DNA of 64,000 nt, taken from positions 1,674,001 to 1,738,000 of the forward strand of contig NZ_CP099466.1 in the NCBI RefSeq assembly GCF_023921125.1, given 5' to 3'. Both the position numbers and the translations under genes were made by a program. Shown here in pieces: positions 48,663-57,832 of this stretch. The number at the start of each line of letters is the position of its first letter. The first letter of the stretch is position 1. Source of the DNA: Arthrobacter caoxuetaonis (GTDB lineage: Bacteria > Actinomycetota > Actinomycetes > Actinomycetales > Micrococcaceae). The notes under the pieces are model-generated. The model made no database searches. It saw only the letters and a list, made by a program, of their open reading frames with translations, and had not been told where the DNA came from.

Positions 48663-49691
48663 ATGCCACTCATCACACTGCGGAATGTCTCCAAGACCTA
48701 CCCGCCCGCCCGCCGGGGCGAAGAGCCGGTCACGGCGCTGCGGGACATCAACCTGGAGATCGAAGCCGGCGAAATCTACGGAATCATCGGCTACTCCGGA
48801 GCGGGAAAAAGCACCCTGGTCCGGTTGATCAACGCGCTGGAGACTGCAACCTCCGGCGACATCACGGTCGACGGCCGGCAGGTCACGGGCGTCCCGGAGC
48901 GGCAGCTGCGGCAGCTGCGCCTGGACATCGGGATGATCTTCCAGCAGTTCAACCTCTTTAACTCCAAAACCGTCCGCAACAACGTGGCCTATCCGCTGCG
49001 GGTAGCGGGCCGGAGCAGGGCTGAAATTGCCGCACGGACCGCCGAGCTCCTGGACTTCGTGGGACTCACGGACAAGGCGGACAACTTCCCGGAGCAGCTC
49101 TCCGGCGGGCAAAAGCAGCGCGTGGGCATTGCCCGCGCCCTGGCAGCGTCGCCCAAGATCCTCCTCGCAGACGAAGCCACGTCGGCCCTTGACCCGGAGA
49201 CCACGCATGAGGTCTTGGAACTGCTGCGCCGGGTGAATCGCGAGCTGGGCATCACGATTGTGGTGATTACCCACGAAATGGACGTCATCAAGAACCTGGC
49301 CACCAAGGTCGCCGTCATGGACGGAGGACGGATCGTGGAACAGGGTGAAGTGTTCGAGGTGTTTTCCAACCCCCGCGAGGAATCCTCACGGAAGTTCGTT
49401 TCCACTGTGGTCCGGGGCGTTCCTTCAGCGGCCGACCTGGCGACGCTGCGAAACAGGCACGAGGGAAGAATGGTCACTCTGTCCTTCCGGGACGGCGGCG
49501 CGTCCCAGTCGGACGTGTTCGTTGAACTGGCAGCCGCCGGAGTGGAGTTCGAACTGGTCTACGGCGGCATCAATGACATTTCCGGCCGCGCGTTCGGCCA
49601 CCTGACGCTGGCGCTCAAGGGCGCCGACCAGGCGATCGACGGCGCCCTTGCCGCCGTCGGGCACGGCATCAAAGTGACGGAGCTGAACTGA
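48663..49691 (+). CDS. metN: Methionine ABC transporter ATP-binding protein
   Basis: The 342-residue ATPase has Walker A GYSGAGKST (near residue 42), Q-loop FQQFNLF, signature LSGGQKQRVGIARAL, Walker B ILLADEATSALD and H-loop VVITHEM. A C-terminal NIL-type (ACT-like) domain of about 80 residues, with MVTLSFRDGGASQSDVF, corresponds to the allosteric methionine-binding domain of MetN. The metI gene follows one base after its stop. Confidence 0.95.
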   Translation: MPLITLRNVSKTYPPARRGEEPVTALRDINLEIEAGEIYGIIGYSGAGKSTLVRLINALETATSGDITVDGRQVTGVPERQLRQLRLDIGMIFQQFNLFNSKTVRNNVAYPLRVAGRSRAEIAARTAELLDFVGLTDKADNFPEQLSGGQKQRVGIARALAASPKILLADEATSALDPETTHEVLELLRRVNRELGITIVVITHEMDVIKNLATKVAVMDGGRIVEQGEVFEVFSNPREESSRKFVSTVVRGVPSAADLATLRNRHEGRMVTLSFRDGGASQSDVFVELAAAGVEFELVYGGINDISGRAFGHLTLALKGADQAIDGALAAVGHGIKVTELN

Positions 49692-49692
49692 C

Positions 49693-50352
49693 ATGGAAGA
49701 CCTCATACCCCTGACCCCGCAGCTGTGGACTGCTATCGGAGAGACCCTCTACATCGTGGGCCTGAGCCTCCTGTTCGGCGGAATCGGCGGACTGCTGATC
49801 GGCATGGGCCTCTACACGACGCGCCAGGGGGCGCTGCTGGCGAACCGTGCGGTGTTCGGCACGCTGAACGTCCTCGTGAACATCTTCCGGCCCATCCCCT
49901 TCATCATTTTCCTGGCCGCGGCCCAGCCACTGGCCCGCTCCGTCACCGGCAGCGGGATCGGCAACAACGCGATCATCTTCACGCTGTCGCTGGCCGCAGC
50001 ATTCGGCATCAGCCGCATCGTGGAGCAGAACCTGCTCACCGTGCAGCCCGGAGTCATCGAGGCAGCGCGGTCCATCGGTGCCGGGCGGCGGCGGATCATC
50101 TTCACGATCCTCATTCCGGAGGCACTTGGTCCGCTGATCCTGGGCTACACCTACATCTTCGTGGCCCTCGTGGACATGTCCGCAGTGGCCGGCTACGTCG
50201 GCGGCGGGGGACTGGGCAACTTCGCCATCCAGTACGGCTACCGGCAGTTCAATCCGGTGGTCACCTGGGCCGCCGTCGCAGTCATCATCGTCCTGGTGCA
50301 GCTCGTGCAGTTCCTGGGCAATCAGGCGGCCCGCAAGGCGCTCCGCAGGTAG
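49693..50352 (+). CDS. metI: Methionine ABC transporter permease
   Basis: The 219-residue permease has five predicted helices and the EAA loop VIEAARSIGAGRRRIIFTILIPEAL that docks on MetN. FRPIPFIIFLAA and SAVAGYVGGGGLGNFAIQYGYRQF are typical of MetI. With MetQ and MetN it forms a high-affinity methionine importer. It is the last gene of the SAM-controlled operon. Confidence 0.95.
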   Translation: MEDLIPLTPQLWTAIGETLYIVGLSLLFGGIGGLLIGMGLYTTRQGALLANRAVFGTLNVLVNIFRPIPFIIFLAAAQPLARSVTGSGIGNNAIIFTLSLAAAFGISRIVEQNLLTVQPGVIEAARSIGAGRRRIIFTILIPEALGPLILGYTYIFVALVDMSAVAGYVGGGGLGNFAIQYGYRQFNPVVTWAAVAVIIVLVQLVQFLGNQAARKALRR

Positions 50353-50427
50353 CAGCTCACCTCAGATCACCGTCCCGCCGTGCCGGAGGTGCACGGGACG
50401 GTACGCACGGGAGGGGAGAATGGTGGG

Positions 50428-53067
50428 GTGAGTGTTCCTGGACCGTCTGCCGCCGGCTATCAGAGCGGGCCTTTTGACCTGGACCGCATCGGTGCCGGGC
50501 TGGTCTTCGCGCGTTCGCTTTCCGAGCTGGCCGCTGCGCTGCGGGAGACCGGGAACGCCGTCGTCCAGGCGCCCCCGGGTACCGGTAAAACCACCCTGGT
50601 GCCTCCGCTGGCTGCCAACCTGGCGGCACGGACTGAGGGCCCCCGCCGGGTAGTGGTGACCCAGCCGCGGCGGGTTGCGGCCAGGACGGCAGCCCGGCGG
50701 CTGGCGGCGCTCGACGGCGGGGCCGCAGGCGGTGCCGTCGGCTACACCGTCAGGGGCGAAAGCCTCGCCGGCCCGGACACCGTGGTGGAATTCGTGACCC
50801 CGGGCATCCTGCTTCGCCGGCTCCTGGCTGATCCTTCGCTCCAAGACACCGCTGCCGTCGTCCTGGATGAGGTCCATGAGCGCGGCCTGGAGTCCGATCT
50901 GCTGGTGGGCATGCTGGCCGAAGTACGGGAACTCCGTGAAGGCCTGATGCTCATCGCCATGTCAGCGACGCTGGAAACCTCTCGCTTCGCCGAGCTCATA
51001 GCCGCTGAAAGCTCAGTTTCCCCGGCGCCGGTGATCGACTGTCCCTCGGTCCTTCATCCCCTGGACGTCCGCTGGCAGCCCACCAGGGCCGCCCGCCTGG
51101 ACGAGCGCGGAGTGACGCGCGGATTCCTGGACGAACTTGCCGGAATAGCGGCAGACGCCCATGCCCGTGCGCTGGCAGCGGACCCGGAAACTGACGCACT
51201 GGTCTTTGTTCCCGGTGCCCGCGAAGTCTCGCACGTGGCCTCCCGGCTGATGCACCTGGCCGGAAACGCTGCCGATGTGGTGGAACTGCATGGACAGGTA
51301 CGCCCGGCAGAGCAGGACCGCGCAGTTTCCGGACGCCTGCCGCACGGGCGGCCGCGGATTATCGTGGCAACCTCACTGGCCGAGTCCTCCCTGACTGTGC
51401 CGGGAGTACGGCTGGTGGTGGACTCCGGGCTGGCCCGTGAGCCGCGGCGCGATGCAGTCCGGGGAATGTCCGGCCTGGTCACCGTCAGCTGTTCCCGGGC
51501 CTCGGCGCAGCAGCGTGCCGGCCGTGCAGCGCGCCAGGGCCCCGGAACAGTGGTCCGCGCCTATCCGGAGGCCGCGTACGCCGCCGCTCCGGCGCAGGCC
51601 ACGCCGGAAGCCGCCGCCGCGGACCTTACGACGGCTGCCCTTCTCCTGGCCTGCTGGGGAACTCCCGGCGGGCGCGGATTGAGGCTTCCCGACCCGCTGC
51701 CGCCGGCTGCCGTCGCAGACGCGGAGAAGGTGCTGCGCGGCATCGGAGCAATCGACAGTCAAGGACTGGCGACGCCCGCCGGCCGGAAGCTGGCGCGCAT
51801 TCCTGCAGACCCGCAGCTTGCCCGCGCCCTGCTGGACGGAACGCGCGTGATTGGTGACCGGGCCGCGGCGGAAATCACCGCCATGGTTGCCGGCGACTAC
51901 CGGCCGGCGGGCTCTGACCTTGGGCGGCTCCTCTCCGGCCTGCGGGCAGGAACCGAACCCGGAGCCAGTGCCTGGTCCATTGAAGTGCGGCGCATGGAAC
52001 GCCTGGCGCGGACACACGCCCTGGATTCAGGGACCGGCAGCGACAGCCGGACCGGGCATCAGCCTGAACCTTGGGAATCCGTGGGCTACATGGTGGCGCT
52101 GGCGTTCCCGGCGCGGGTGGCCCGCCGGGTGGCGGGGAGCGCGGGGGACCAGTACCTGCTGGCGTCAGGAACGCGTGCGGGCCTGCCTCCGCAGAGTTCG
52201 CTGGCTGGCCGTGAATGGCTGGCGATCGCCGACGTCACGCGTGCCCAGGGGAGGGCCGCTGCCGGCACCGGCGCCGTCATCCGGGCCGCTGCTCCGCTGG
52301 AGGCGGGCACGGCGGAGGCCGCGGCGTCGCATTTGCTCAGCGAATCCGTGACCGCTGTCTTTACGAACGGGAAGGTTGCCGCACGACGGCAGCGGCGGCT
52401 GGGCAGCATCGAGCTGGAGTCCACGCCGGTCCGGCCGACACCCGCGGAGGGCCGCACCGCCGTCGCCCAGGCACTGCAGCGCGAAGGGCTGGGGATCCTG
52501 GGATTCTCGCCTTCAGCTGATGCCCTGCGGCGCCGGCTGGGGCTGCTGCACCGGCTGGTGGGTGCGCCCTGGCCCGATGTTTCCGAACCTGCCCTGCTCG
52601 AGCGCGTCCAGGAATGGCTGGGCCCGGAACTGGAGGATCTGTCCCAGGGGGCACGCGCCTCCGGGGTGGACCTGCTGGATCCGCTCCGGCGCCTGCTGCC
52701 GTGGCCCGAGGCCGCACGGCTGGAGGAACTCGCCCCGGAGCGCCTCCTGGTTCCCAGCGGCTCCAAAGTGCAGATCACCTATCCGGAAGTGGACGACGAC
52801 GGCGGCAGGCCGGTGGTGGCGGTGAAGCTTCAGGAATGCTTCGGCTGGGCAGAGTCTCCGCGCTTGGCCGGCGGCAGGGCGAGGATCCTCTTTCACCTGC
52901 TGTCCCCGGCAGGCCGGCCGCTGGCCGTCACCGATGACCTGGCGTCCTTCTGGGCCGGGCCGTACAGCCAGGTGCGTGCCGAAATGCGCGGACGCTACCC
53001 CCGGCATCCGTGGCCTGAGGACCCCTGGTCCGCCGTGGCGACGGCCCGGACGAAGGCCCGGATGTAG
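50428..53067 (+). CDS. hrpB: ATP-dependent RNA helicase HrpB
   Basis: The 879-residue DEAH-box helicase has motif I APPGTGKTT, motif II DEVHERGLESDL, motif III MSATLE, motif V VATSLAESSLTVPGVRLVVDSG and motif VI QQRAGRAARQGPG, followed by the HA2-like and the HrpB C-terminal domains, which include FHLLSPAGRPLAVTDDLASFW and the end YPRHPWPEDPWSA. The cellular role of HrpB is poorly known. The frame opens at 50380, but GAGGGGAG lies nine bases before the GTG at 50428, the chosen start. Confidence 0.94.
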   Translation: MSVPGPSAAGYQSGPFDLDRIGAGLVFARSLSELAAALRETGNAVVQAPPGTGKTTLVPPLAANLAARTEGPRRVVVTQPRRVAARTAARRLAALDGGAAGGAVGYTVRGESLAGPDTVVEFVTPGILLRRLLADPSLQDTAAVVLDEVHERGLESDLLVGMLAEVRELREGLMLIAMSATLETSRFAELIAAESSVSPAPVIDCPSVLHPLDVRWQPTRAARLDERGVTRGFLDELAGIAADAHARALAADPETDALVFVPGAREVSHVASRLMHLAGNAADVVELHGQVRPAEQDRAVSGRLPHGRPRIIVATSLAESSLTVPGVRLVVDSGLAREPRRDAVRGMSGLVTVSCSRASAQQRAGRAARQGPGTVVRAYPEAAYAAAPAQATPEAAAADLTTAALLLACWGTPGGRGLRLPDPLPPAAVADAEKVLRGIGAIDSQGLATPAGRKLARIPADPQLARALLDGTRVIGDRAAAEITAMVAGDYRPAGSDLGRLLSGLRAGTEPGASAWSIEVRRMERLARTHALDSGTGSDSRTGHQPEPWESVGYMVALAFPARVARRVAGSAGDQYLLASGTRAGLPPQSSLAGREWLAIADVTRAQGRAAAGTGAVIRAAAPLEAGTAEAAASHLLSESVTAVFTNGKVAARRQRRLGSIELESTPVRPTPAEGRTAVAQALQREGLGILGFSPSADALRRRLGLLHRLVGAPWPDVSEPALLERVQEWLGPELEDLSQGARASGVDLLDPLRRLLPWPEAARLEELAPERLLVPSGSKVQITYPEVDDDGGRPVVAVKLQECFGWAESPRLAGGRARILFHLLSPAGRPLAVTDDLASFWAGPYSQVRAEMRGRYPRHPWPEDPWSAVATARTKARM

Positions 53068-53082
53068 AAAAGGACGGACGGC

Positions 53083-53616
53083 CTACGTGACAGGCTCCGC
53101 CAGGGAGCTGCCGGCCGGGGCCCATACGCCGTCAAGCACCGCGGAGGCTTCCTCTTCGGATACGGCCAGGGAGAGCGAAATCTCGGTCAGCAGCGGCCGC
53201 CGGGCATGGCGGAGCATGTCCCGCTCTGCGTGGGAAAGCCCTTTGTCGAGCGACCGGAGCGTGAGGTTGCGGACCACCCGCGCCACGTCATTGATGCTGC
53301 CGCTGGCCAGCAGTTCAGTGTTTTCCTTGAACCGCCGGGACCACTGTGCTTCTTCTGCATCGGCTGCACCTTTGAGGATTTCCATCAACTGCTGCAGTTG
53401 GGTTCCGTTCAGGACACGGCGCAGGCCGACGTCGCCCGCCTTGTCCTTGGGCACCCATACCTGAAGCTTGTTGGCGTGGATTTCCAGGACAAGGTACTCA
53501 GTCTCGACTCCGCGCACCTTGCGCGTGGCGACCCTGAGGATCGTTGCGGGGCCGTGATGGGGATGGACTACTGTCTGTCCTTCGTTAAACGTCAATGTGT
53601 TTCCCTTTGGCTGCAT
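53083..53616 (-). CDS. CarD-family transcriptional regulator
   Basis: The 177-residue protein has the RNA polymerase-interacting Tudor-like domain at its N-terminus (FNEGQTVVHPHHGPATILRV, residues 10-29, through about 70) and a helical C-terminal DNA-binding region. It resembles CarD/CdnL, which stabilises promoter open complexes, but sequence such as GVETEYLVLEIHANKLQVWVP departs from the usual essential CarD, so this may be a paralog. It converges on hrpB. Confidence 0.85.
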   Translation of the reverse strand: MQPKGNTLTFNEGQTVVHPHHGPATILRVATRKVRGVETEYLVLEIHANKLQVWVPKDKAGDVGLRRVLNGTQLQQLMEILKGAADAEEAQWSRRFKENTELLASGSINDVARVVRNLTLRSLDKGLSHAERDMLRHARRPLLTEISLSLAVSEEEASAVLDGVWAPAGSSLAEPVT

Positions 53617-53782
53617 CGAAGCCGGTCTTGTGGGGGCGGCTGCCTGTCAGGCAGGAGCGTTCAGGGGACGCCTGCAACGCGAGTCTCACCGCTTTATTAT
53701 TTCATGCTTCGGCCGAGTGGTCGCGGGTAGGACGGGAGGCGGGGTGCGCTTTCCGGCTTTTCGCCGCGGGCTGCTCAGCAAA

Positions 53783-53824
53783 CGCGGAACGCCCCTTCCC
53801 TTGGCAGGGTCGGGGCGTTCCGCG
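53783..53824 (-). terminator. Terminator after the LysM-NlpC/P60 gene
   Basis: On the minus strand CGCGGAACGCCCC pairs with GGGGCGTTCCGCG (13 base pairs) and is followed by TTTGCTG, 29 bases beyond the stop. Confidence 0.8.
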
Positions 53825-53853
53825 GGGCGGCAGCGAAGGCGCTGCACGCCTCC

Positions 53854-54756
53854 TTAGGCGCGGTAGTACACCGGGCCGGAGCCAACGTTGGCGGACTGGA
53901 CAACCGTCTGGCTGCCGTTCCAGCCGCTGTGGATGGCCTGGCCGTTGCCGATGTAGATGGCGATGTGGGCCAGGCCCATGCCGCCGTCGGCGTAGTAGAT
54001 CATGTCACCGGGCTCGGGGGTCGAAACCGGGGTGCCGTAGGCAGCCAGCTGGGCGGGTGCCAGATCGCCGACAGTGTGGCCAATGGAGCGGAGTGCCTGC
54101 TCCACCAGGACGGTGCAGTCCTGTGCGGCGCCGAGCTGGGCGTAGGCGGAGCTCAGCATGCTGGCGTTGCCGCCGATGGATGCAGCGGGCGCTACGGAGG
54201 TGGCCTGCGTGCTGACCGCGTAGTCCGTGTAGGTTGCCGGCGCCGGTGCAGCGAAGGTTTCCACCGGTGCGGTGTAAGTCTGGATCGGAGCGTAGGCCGC
54301 GGCTGGTTCAACAGCAACAGCAGGGGCTGCGGCTTCACCGGCGACGGTGATGACGTCGCCCGGGTAGATGATGGACGCCATGGACAGGCCGTTCAGGGCG
54401 AACACGCTGTCGAGGGAAACGCCGTAGTTGGCGGCGATCTGGCTCAGTGTGTCCCCGGCGACAACGGTGTGCGTGGTGGCTGCCACAGCTGCGGGAGCTT
54501 CGGTTACCGGCGCTGCAACGGGCTCTGCCACGGGTGCGGCCTGGACCGGTGCGGCTACGGGTGCTGCAGGGGCGGAGTCGTTCACGACGACGCCGGCCTG
54601 GGCAGGGGCTGCCATGCCGAACATGAGGCCGGAGCCTGCTACGACGGCTGCGGCGGTTCCGCCGATAGTCCGGGCTTTGCCCGGAGCGACCTTTGCGATG
54701 GTGGTCCAGACGCTGGTCTGGGCACAGTGGCGTCCGCGATTGGTTTTGATGAACAA
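53854..54756 (-). CDS. LysM and NlpC/P60 domain secreted cell-wall hydrolase
   Basis: With TTG at 54756 the protein is 300 residues. A long signal sequence ends near APAQAG; an Ala/Pro/Val-rich linker is followed by a LysM domain (HTVVAGDTLSQIAANYGVSLDSVFALN) and, after another linker, an NlpC/P60 peptidase with catalytic Cys in AAQDCTVLVEQAL and His in MGLAHIAIYIG. It likely cleaves peptidoglycan stem peptides and anchors by LysM. The TTG has GGGAGAGG upstream and lies just after a c-di-AMP riboswitch; the frame is open to 54903, but that region is the riboswitch. Confidence 0.9.
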   Translation of the reverse strand: MFIKTNRGRHCAQTSVWTTIAKVAPGKARTIGGTAAAVVAGSGLMFGMAAPAQAGVVVNDSAPAAPVAAPVQAAPVAEPVAAPVTEAPAAVAATTHTVVAGDTLSQIAANYGVSLDSVFALNGLSMASIIYPGDVITVAGEAAAPAVAVEPAAAYAPIQTYTAPVETFAAPAPATYTDYAVSTQATSVAPAASIGGNASMLSSAYAQLGAAQDCTVLVEQALRSIGHTVGDLAPAQLAAYGTPVSTPEPGDMIYYADGGMGLAHIAIYIGNGQAIHSGWNGSQTVVQSANVGSGPVYYRA

Positions 54757-54769
54757 GGAATTACCTCTC

Positions 54770-54912
54770 CCTATACCTGCGAGGTGAGCTGTCGGGTTCG
54801 GATGGGAGTCACCCGGCGAACGGTTCTCAACCGTCCGGCTTAACCCCAAGGATTCGAAAGGACCCAAAAAATTGGTTCCCCCGCCCCTGCCGTCGTGGTG
54901 CAAAAGGGTCCT
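54770..54912 (-). promoter_or_regulatory. c-di-AMP riboswitch (ydaO/yuaA type) before the NlpC/P60 gene
   Basis: Read on the minus strand the region contains GGGGGAACCAA, AATCCTTGGGG, CGGGTGACTCCCATCCGAACCCGACAGCTCACCTCGCAGG in pieces that match the c-di-AMP aptamer consensus (CGGGTGA, CCGAACCCG, CAGCTCACCTCG). It ends about 14 bases before the TTG start, next to the Shine-Dalgarno. Actinobacterial members control resuscitation factors and NlpC/P60 hydrolases. Confidence 0.88.
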
Positions 54913-55241
54913 TGGCTAGCGGCAGAGTTAGGTAACAAGCCAAGGCGCCGCATCAGGTTCTGCGGCATGCCAAGGACACTAACAGGCATTCCATTTGTAT
55001 TGCAATTCGGTAACGACGGCGTGTTGCCATTGTGTTCTGTAGGTCACGCAGGTATTAGAGCAGCGAGCTTATCTTTCCTGTCACTGCAGCCACTTGGGCA
55101 CTGGGCTCCCAACCCAGGTGCGAACTCCAAACAGCCCCGGAGAATGTGCGCTTTCCATGGGTCATTTTGGGTTTAGGGGGTCCGCGCCGGGCTGGCGGGA
55201 ATACGCTTGAAGGCCCGGAACTGCAACGAAGGAGGCGCGCG
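54913..55241. other. Intergenic stretch upstream of the riboswitch and the MBL gene
   Basis: No gene is seen. It holds three CCTTGGC-related arms that can pair in competing ways (54908-54916, 54939-54945, 54969-54977), the hairpin GCCGCA/TGCGGC (54947-54966), and probably both divergent promoters. The rest shows nothing recognisable. Confidence 0.5.
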
Positions 55242-55913
55242 ATGAGCGAACAATCCGGTGAGGGCGGGACGCACCTGCCCGTTGAAGAGGTGGTGCGGGA
55301 AGTGGTCATCCCCGCCGGGGTTGCCGGTGCTGCCGAACTGGTTATGGACGTGCGGTGCTATGCCGTGGCACAACCAGCCGGCATCGTGATCATTGACACA
55401 GGATTGCCCGGAACGGAGGACGGCATCGCGGCTGCCGTCGAGGCGTTGGGGGGAACGTTCGCGGACGTAAGGGATATCGTGCTGACCCACCTCCATATGG
55501 ATCACGTGGGATCACTCTTTGCGGTTGCTGAGCGGGCGCCGCACGCTGCGATCTACGCCGGCGGTCCGGACTCCATGGATATACGTGCCCCGAGACGGGT
55601 GACGCCGATAAGCGAGGGGGCTGTCATCCAGGACTTTGGGGTGCTCGCCACTCCGGGCCACACGAAGGGCCACGTGAGTCTCTTCCACGAGCCAACCGGA
55701 ACCCTGTTCATGGGTGATGCCGCGGGTACGGAGAGTGGCGAAGTGATCCGGGGGCCGGAGGCCTTTACGGCGGATGCCGCACTGGCTGAAGAGTCGCTGG
55801 AGCGGATTGCGGACCTGGGGCCGGATCGGATTCTCTTCGCGCACGGCGCCGAGGTGGCTTCCCCGGCTGATGCCCTGGCCCGGATGGTCGGCGGACCGTA
55901 CCGCCAGGGCTAG
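55242..55913 (+). CDS. MBL-fold metallo-hydrolase
   Basis: The 223-residue protein has the HxHxDH motif in LTHLHMDHVG (near residue 88), the second His in TPGHTKGHVSLF and the Asp in FMGDAAG, which bind two zinc ions. The last His is in ILFAHGAE. The family covers lactonases, glyoxalases and similar enzymes, and no specific substrate can be assigned. The ATG at 55242 follows AGGAGG. The stop shares CTAG with the convergent membrane protein gene. Confidence 0.88.
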   Translation: MSEQSGEGGTHLPVEEVVREVVIPAGVAGAAELVMDVRCYAVAQPAGIVIIDTGLPGTEDGIAAAVEALGGTFADVRDIVLTHLHMDHVGSLFAVAERAPHAAIYAGGPDSMDIRAPRRVTPISEGAVIQDFGVLATPGHTKGHVSLFHEPTGTLFMGDAAGTESGEVIRGPEAFTADAALAEESLERIADLGPDRILFAHGAEVASPADALARMVGGPYRQG

Positions 55914-56389
55914 ACTTCCGGGAACTGCCTGGCGAGACTCACCTGAGCGGAAAGACCCCCGGGTTCAGGCCCGGTTTCGGCGTGCAGTGAGCCAGACCGC
56001 GCAGTGAGCCAGACGAAGACTGCGCCGGCGGCGGTGGTTAGCACAGCTGCAGCCAACAGCAGGGCCGTGGGTGCAGTGCCGGACGATACTCCGGCATACA
56101 GCAACCAGCACACGGCCAGTGCGAGACCGGCAGCGATTGCGCAGAATCGTGCGGATTTTCCCGCGCCCGCGCTGAGGAAGGCGGCCACACTGGCCGGGCA
56201 TGCGAAAGAACCGCCCAGCACTGCACCGCCAATCAGGGTCCAGAGGATAAAGCGGGCCTCCTCGCCCGGCTCAACCGCGGAGGCGAAGCGCTGCTGGTAG
56301 TTCAGCAGGGCCAATGCCATGCCTGCGAGGGCGCCAAGCGGGATCAGGAAAAAGACAGACTTGCGGGCCCGGGCGGGCGTGTTGCTCAT
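55910..56389 (-). CDS. Small four-helix membrane protein, unknown function
   Basis: The 159-residue protein has four predicted helices (about residues 12-30, 46-73, 81-101 and 105-131) and a polar C-terminal tail. No known motif is visible. It overlaps the MBL gene tail-to-tail by four bases and shows no obvious operon partner. Confidence 0.7.
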   Translation of the reverse strand: MSNTPARARKSVFFLIPLGALAGMALALLNYQQRFASAVEPGEEARFILWTLIGGAVLGGSFACPASVAAFLSAGAGKSARFCAIAAGLALAVCWLLYAGVSSGTAPTALLLAAAVLTTAAGAVFVWLTARSGSLHAETGPEPGGLSAQVSLARQFPEV

Positions 56390-56449
56390 GTGTCAACTCT
56401 AGCCGGGTCAACCACTCCCGCCCGGGCAGCAACGCTTCCCAAGGTTTCC

Positions 56450-56489
56450 CTTCCGGTGCCGGGGCGTCCAAAGCTCCCGGCACCGGAAG
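56450..56489 (-). terminator. Hairpin after the iron-type ABC operon
   Basis: CTTCCGGTGCCGGG pairs with CCCGGCACCGGAAG (14 base pairs) 18 bases beyond the stop of the last operon gene. It has no T-run, so it may be a weak or rho-assisted terminator. Confidence 0.6.
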
Positions 56490-56507
56490 CGGATCCAGAC
56501 AGCGGAC

Positions 56508-57149
56508 CTAGGCAGCGGCAGACGGCCGGTGGGTGGCGGAAACCCAGCGCAGCAGCGAGTAAAGCAGCTGGGTGGCACCGGGCATAAAGCCCGAACCGTG
56601 GTGGTAAACCGGGTCCATGGTGGTAACCAGCAGGCGGGCGGGCTGGTTCACCTCATCCAGGTACAGGAGGGCTCCGCTATCCGTGCCGTCCTCTTCCATG
56701 GTGACCAGCGAGCGGGCACCCTCCGGGGGGTGCAGCAGCCCGTGGTGGTGCCAGTCCACTGCGCGCCGGGTGAAGAACTCCCATAGGGGGTCCTCGGGCA
56801 GGCGCATCCTGGTGCCGGTATCCGTACCGGTCCGCCAGGCCCAGAAGACGGTGGGGCGGAAGGTATAACCGACGCCGGGAAGCCAGTCCTCGACGTTGTT
56901 TTCGCCAAGTATGATCACGGTTTTGCCCGCGTCCTGGAGCGCTGCGCGGACAGCGGGTTCAAAGCGTGCCCGCTGCCCGGGGTGCAGCCGGTCGGCAACC
57001 AGTACAACGTCCAGTTCCGCCAGATCCTCGGGGGCGGAACCGGGCAGATAGACCGATTCGATCCGGTACGGCTGCAGCGCCGGGTCTTCAAGCGTGCGCA
57101 GCGCCGGGAAGGTTCCGCAGTGCAGCAGGCCGATGCGTGGAGTGTTCAT
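56508..57149 (-). CDS. Unknown protein, glutamine-amidotransferase-like, last gene of the ABC operon
   Basis: The 213-residue protein begins MNTPRIGLLHCGTFPALRTL, shows ELDVVLVADRLHP, KTVIILGEN and the late DEVNQPARLLVTTMDPVYHHGSGFMPGATQLLYSLLRW in pieces. This order of strands and the final motif resemble class I glutamine-amidotransferase-like / ThuA-type folds, but the usual catalytic Cys is not obvious. There is no signal peptide. The ATG overlaps the stop of the preceding gene (ATGA). Function is unknown; the operon context suggests a role in using an iron complex. Confidence 0.7.
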   Translation of the reverse strand: MNTPRIGLLHCGTFPALRTLEDPALQPYRIESVYLPGSAPEDLAELDVVLVADRLHPGQRARFEPAVRAALQDAGKTVIILGENNVEDWLPGVGYTFRPTVFWAWRTGTDTGTRMRLPEDPLWEFFTRRAVDWHHHGLLHPPEGARSLVTMEEDGTDSGALLYLDEVNQPARLLVTTMDPVYHHGSGFMPGATQLLYSLLRWVSATHRPSAAA

Positions 57150-57832
57150 GCTGATACTTCCTCGGGAGTGCGGGAGCCGATGGTGCCGGTCCCGGCACTC
57201 AGCCATGTGACCAGGTTCGGGCCGAGCCTGCTGGAGCTGTAGCGCTCGTCCGCAAAGCCCTCGAGATCAAGGCCGCCATGGACCAGCACCTCGCCCTTGG
57301 CCAGCGGATAGGTGTAATCCAGGGGAAGGGAGTTCGGGCCGATGCCCGTGACGGCGGCTGCGCCTTCGGGCAGCGGGGAATGGTAGCCGCGGCCGTAAAA
57401 GCCGGCCACCCCGATTTCCTGGAGCTGTTCATACGTGTGGACCCCGGGGACACCCGTGCGGAAATGCAGGTCCCGGTAGTCCACGCCGTTCCAGACGGGG
57501 TGATCGGAAAGGGCATGCGGGCGCAGGTCCCAGGGGCTGCGGTAGTCCAGCTTCAGCCACCGGCACAGGCCGTCGATGAAAGGCAGGACCACTTGGCCGT
57601 TGACCAGCACGCGTCCGCCGTCACGGACAAACCCGGTCAGGTGTTCGCGGTGCCGGTGCAGCATGACGTGGTCGGCAGCGCCGCTGATGATCAGTGCGCC
57701 GGCGGAGAGGATTTTGATGCGCCTGGCCGGATCGGCGAGGTCGTAGGCGTCGGTGTCCTCAATGGCGCCGCGCCATCCGGGTTCAGCGAGCCCGCGCATG
57801 GGGGTTGATCCGGTCAGCCGGATGATGGTCAT
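57146..57832 (-). CDS. Unknown protein, second amidotransferase-like gene of the ABC operon
   Basis: The 228-residue protein carries KILSAGALIISGAADHVMLH, FVRDGGRVLVNGQVVLPF and the late YPLAKGEVLVHGGLDLEGF, followed by LGPNLVTWLS, a layout like ThuA/amidotransferase-like proteins in which a strand ending in a conserved glycine turn precedes the nucleophile position. HFRTGVPGVHTYEQLQ is also notable. No catalytic triad is certain. It overlaps the ATPase stop and the next gene start by four bases each. Function is unknown. Confidence 0.7.
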   Translation of the reverse strand: MTIIRLTGSTPMRGLAEPGWRGAIEDTDAYDLADPARRIKILSAGALIISGAADHVMLHRHREHLTGFVRDGGRVLVNGQVVLPFIDGLCRWLKLDYRSPWDLRPHALSDHPVWNGVDYRDLHFRTGVPGVHTYEQLQEIGVAGFYGRGYHSPLPEGAAAVTGIGPNSLPLDYTYPLAKGEVLVHGGLDLEGFADERYSSSRLGPNLVTWLSAGTGTIGSRTPEEVSA

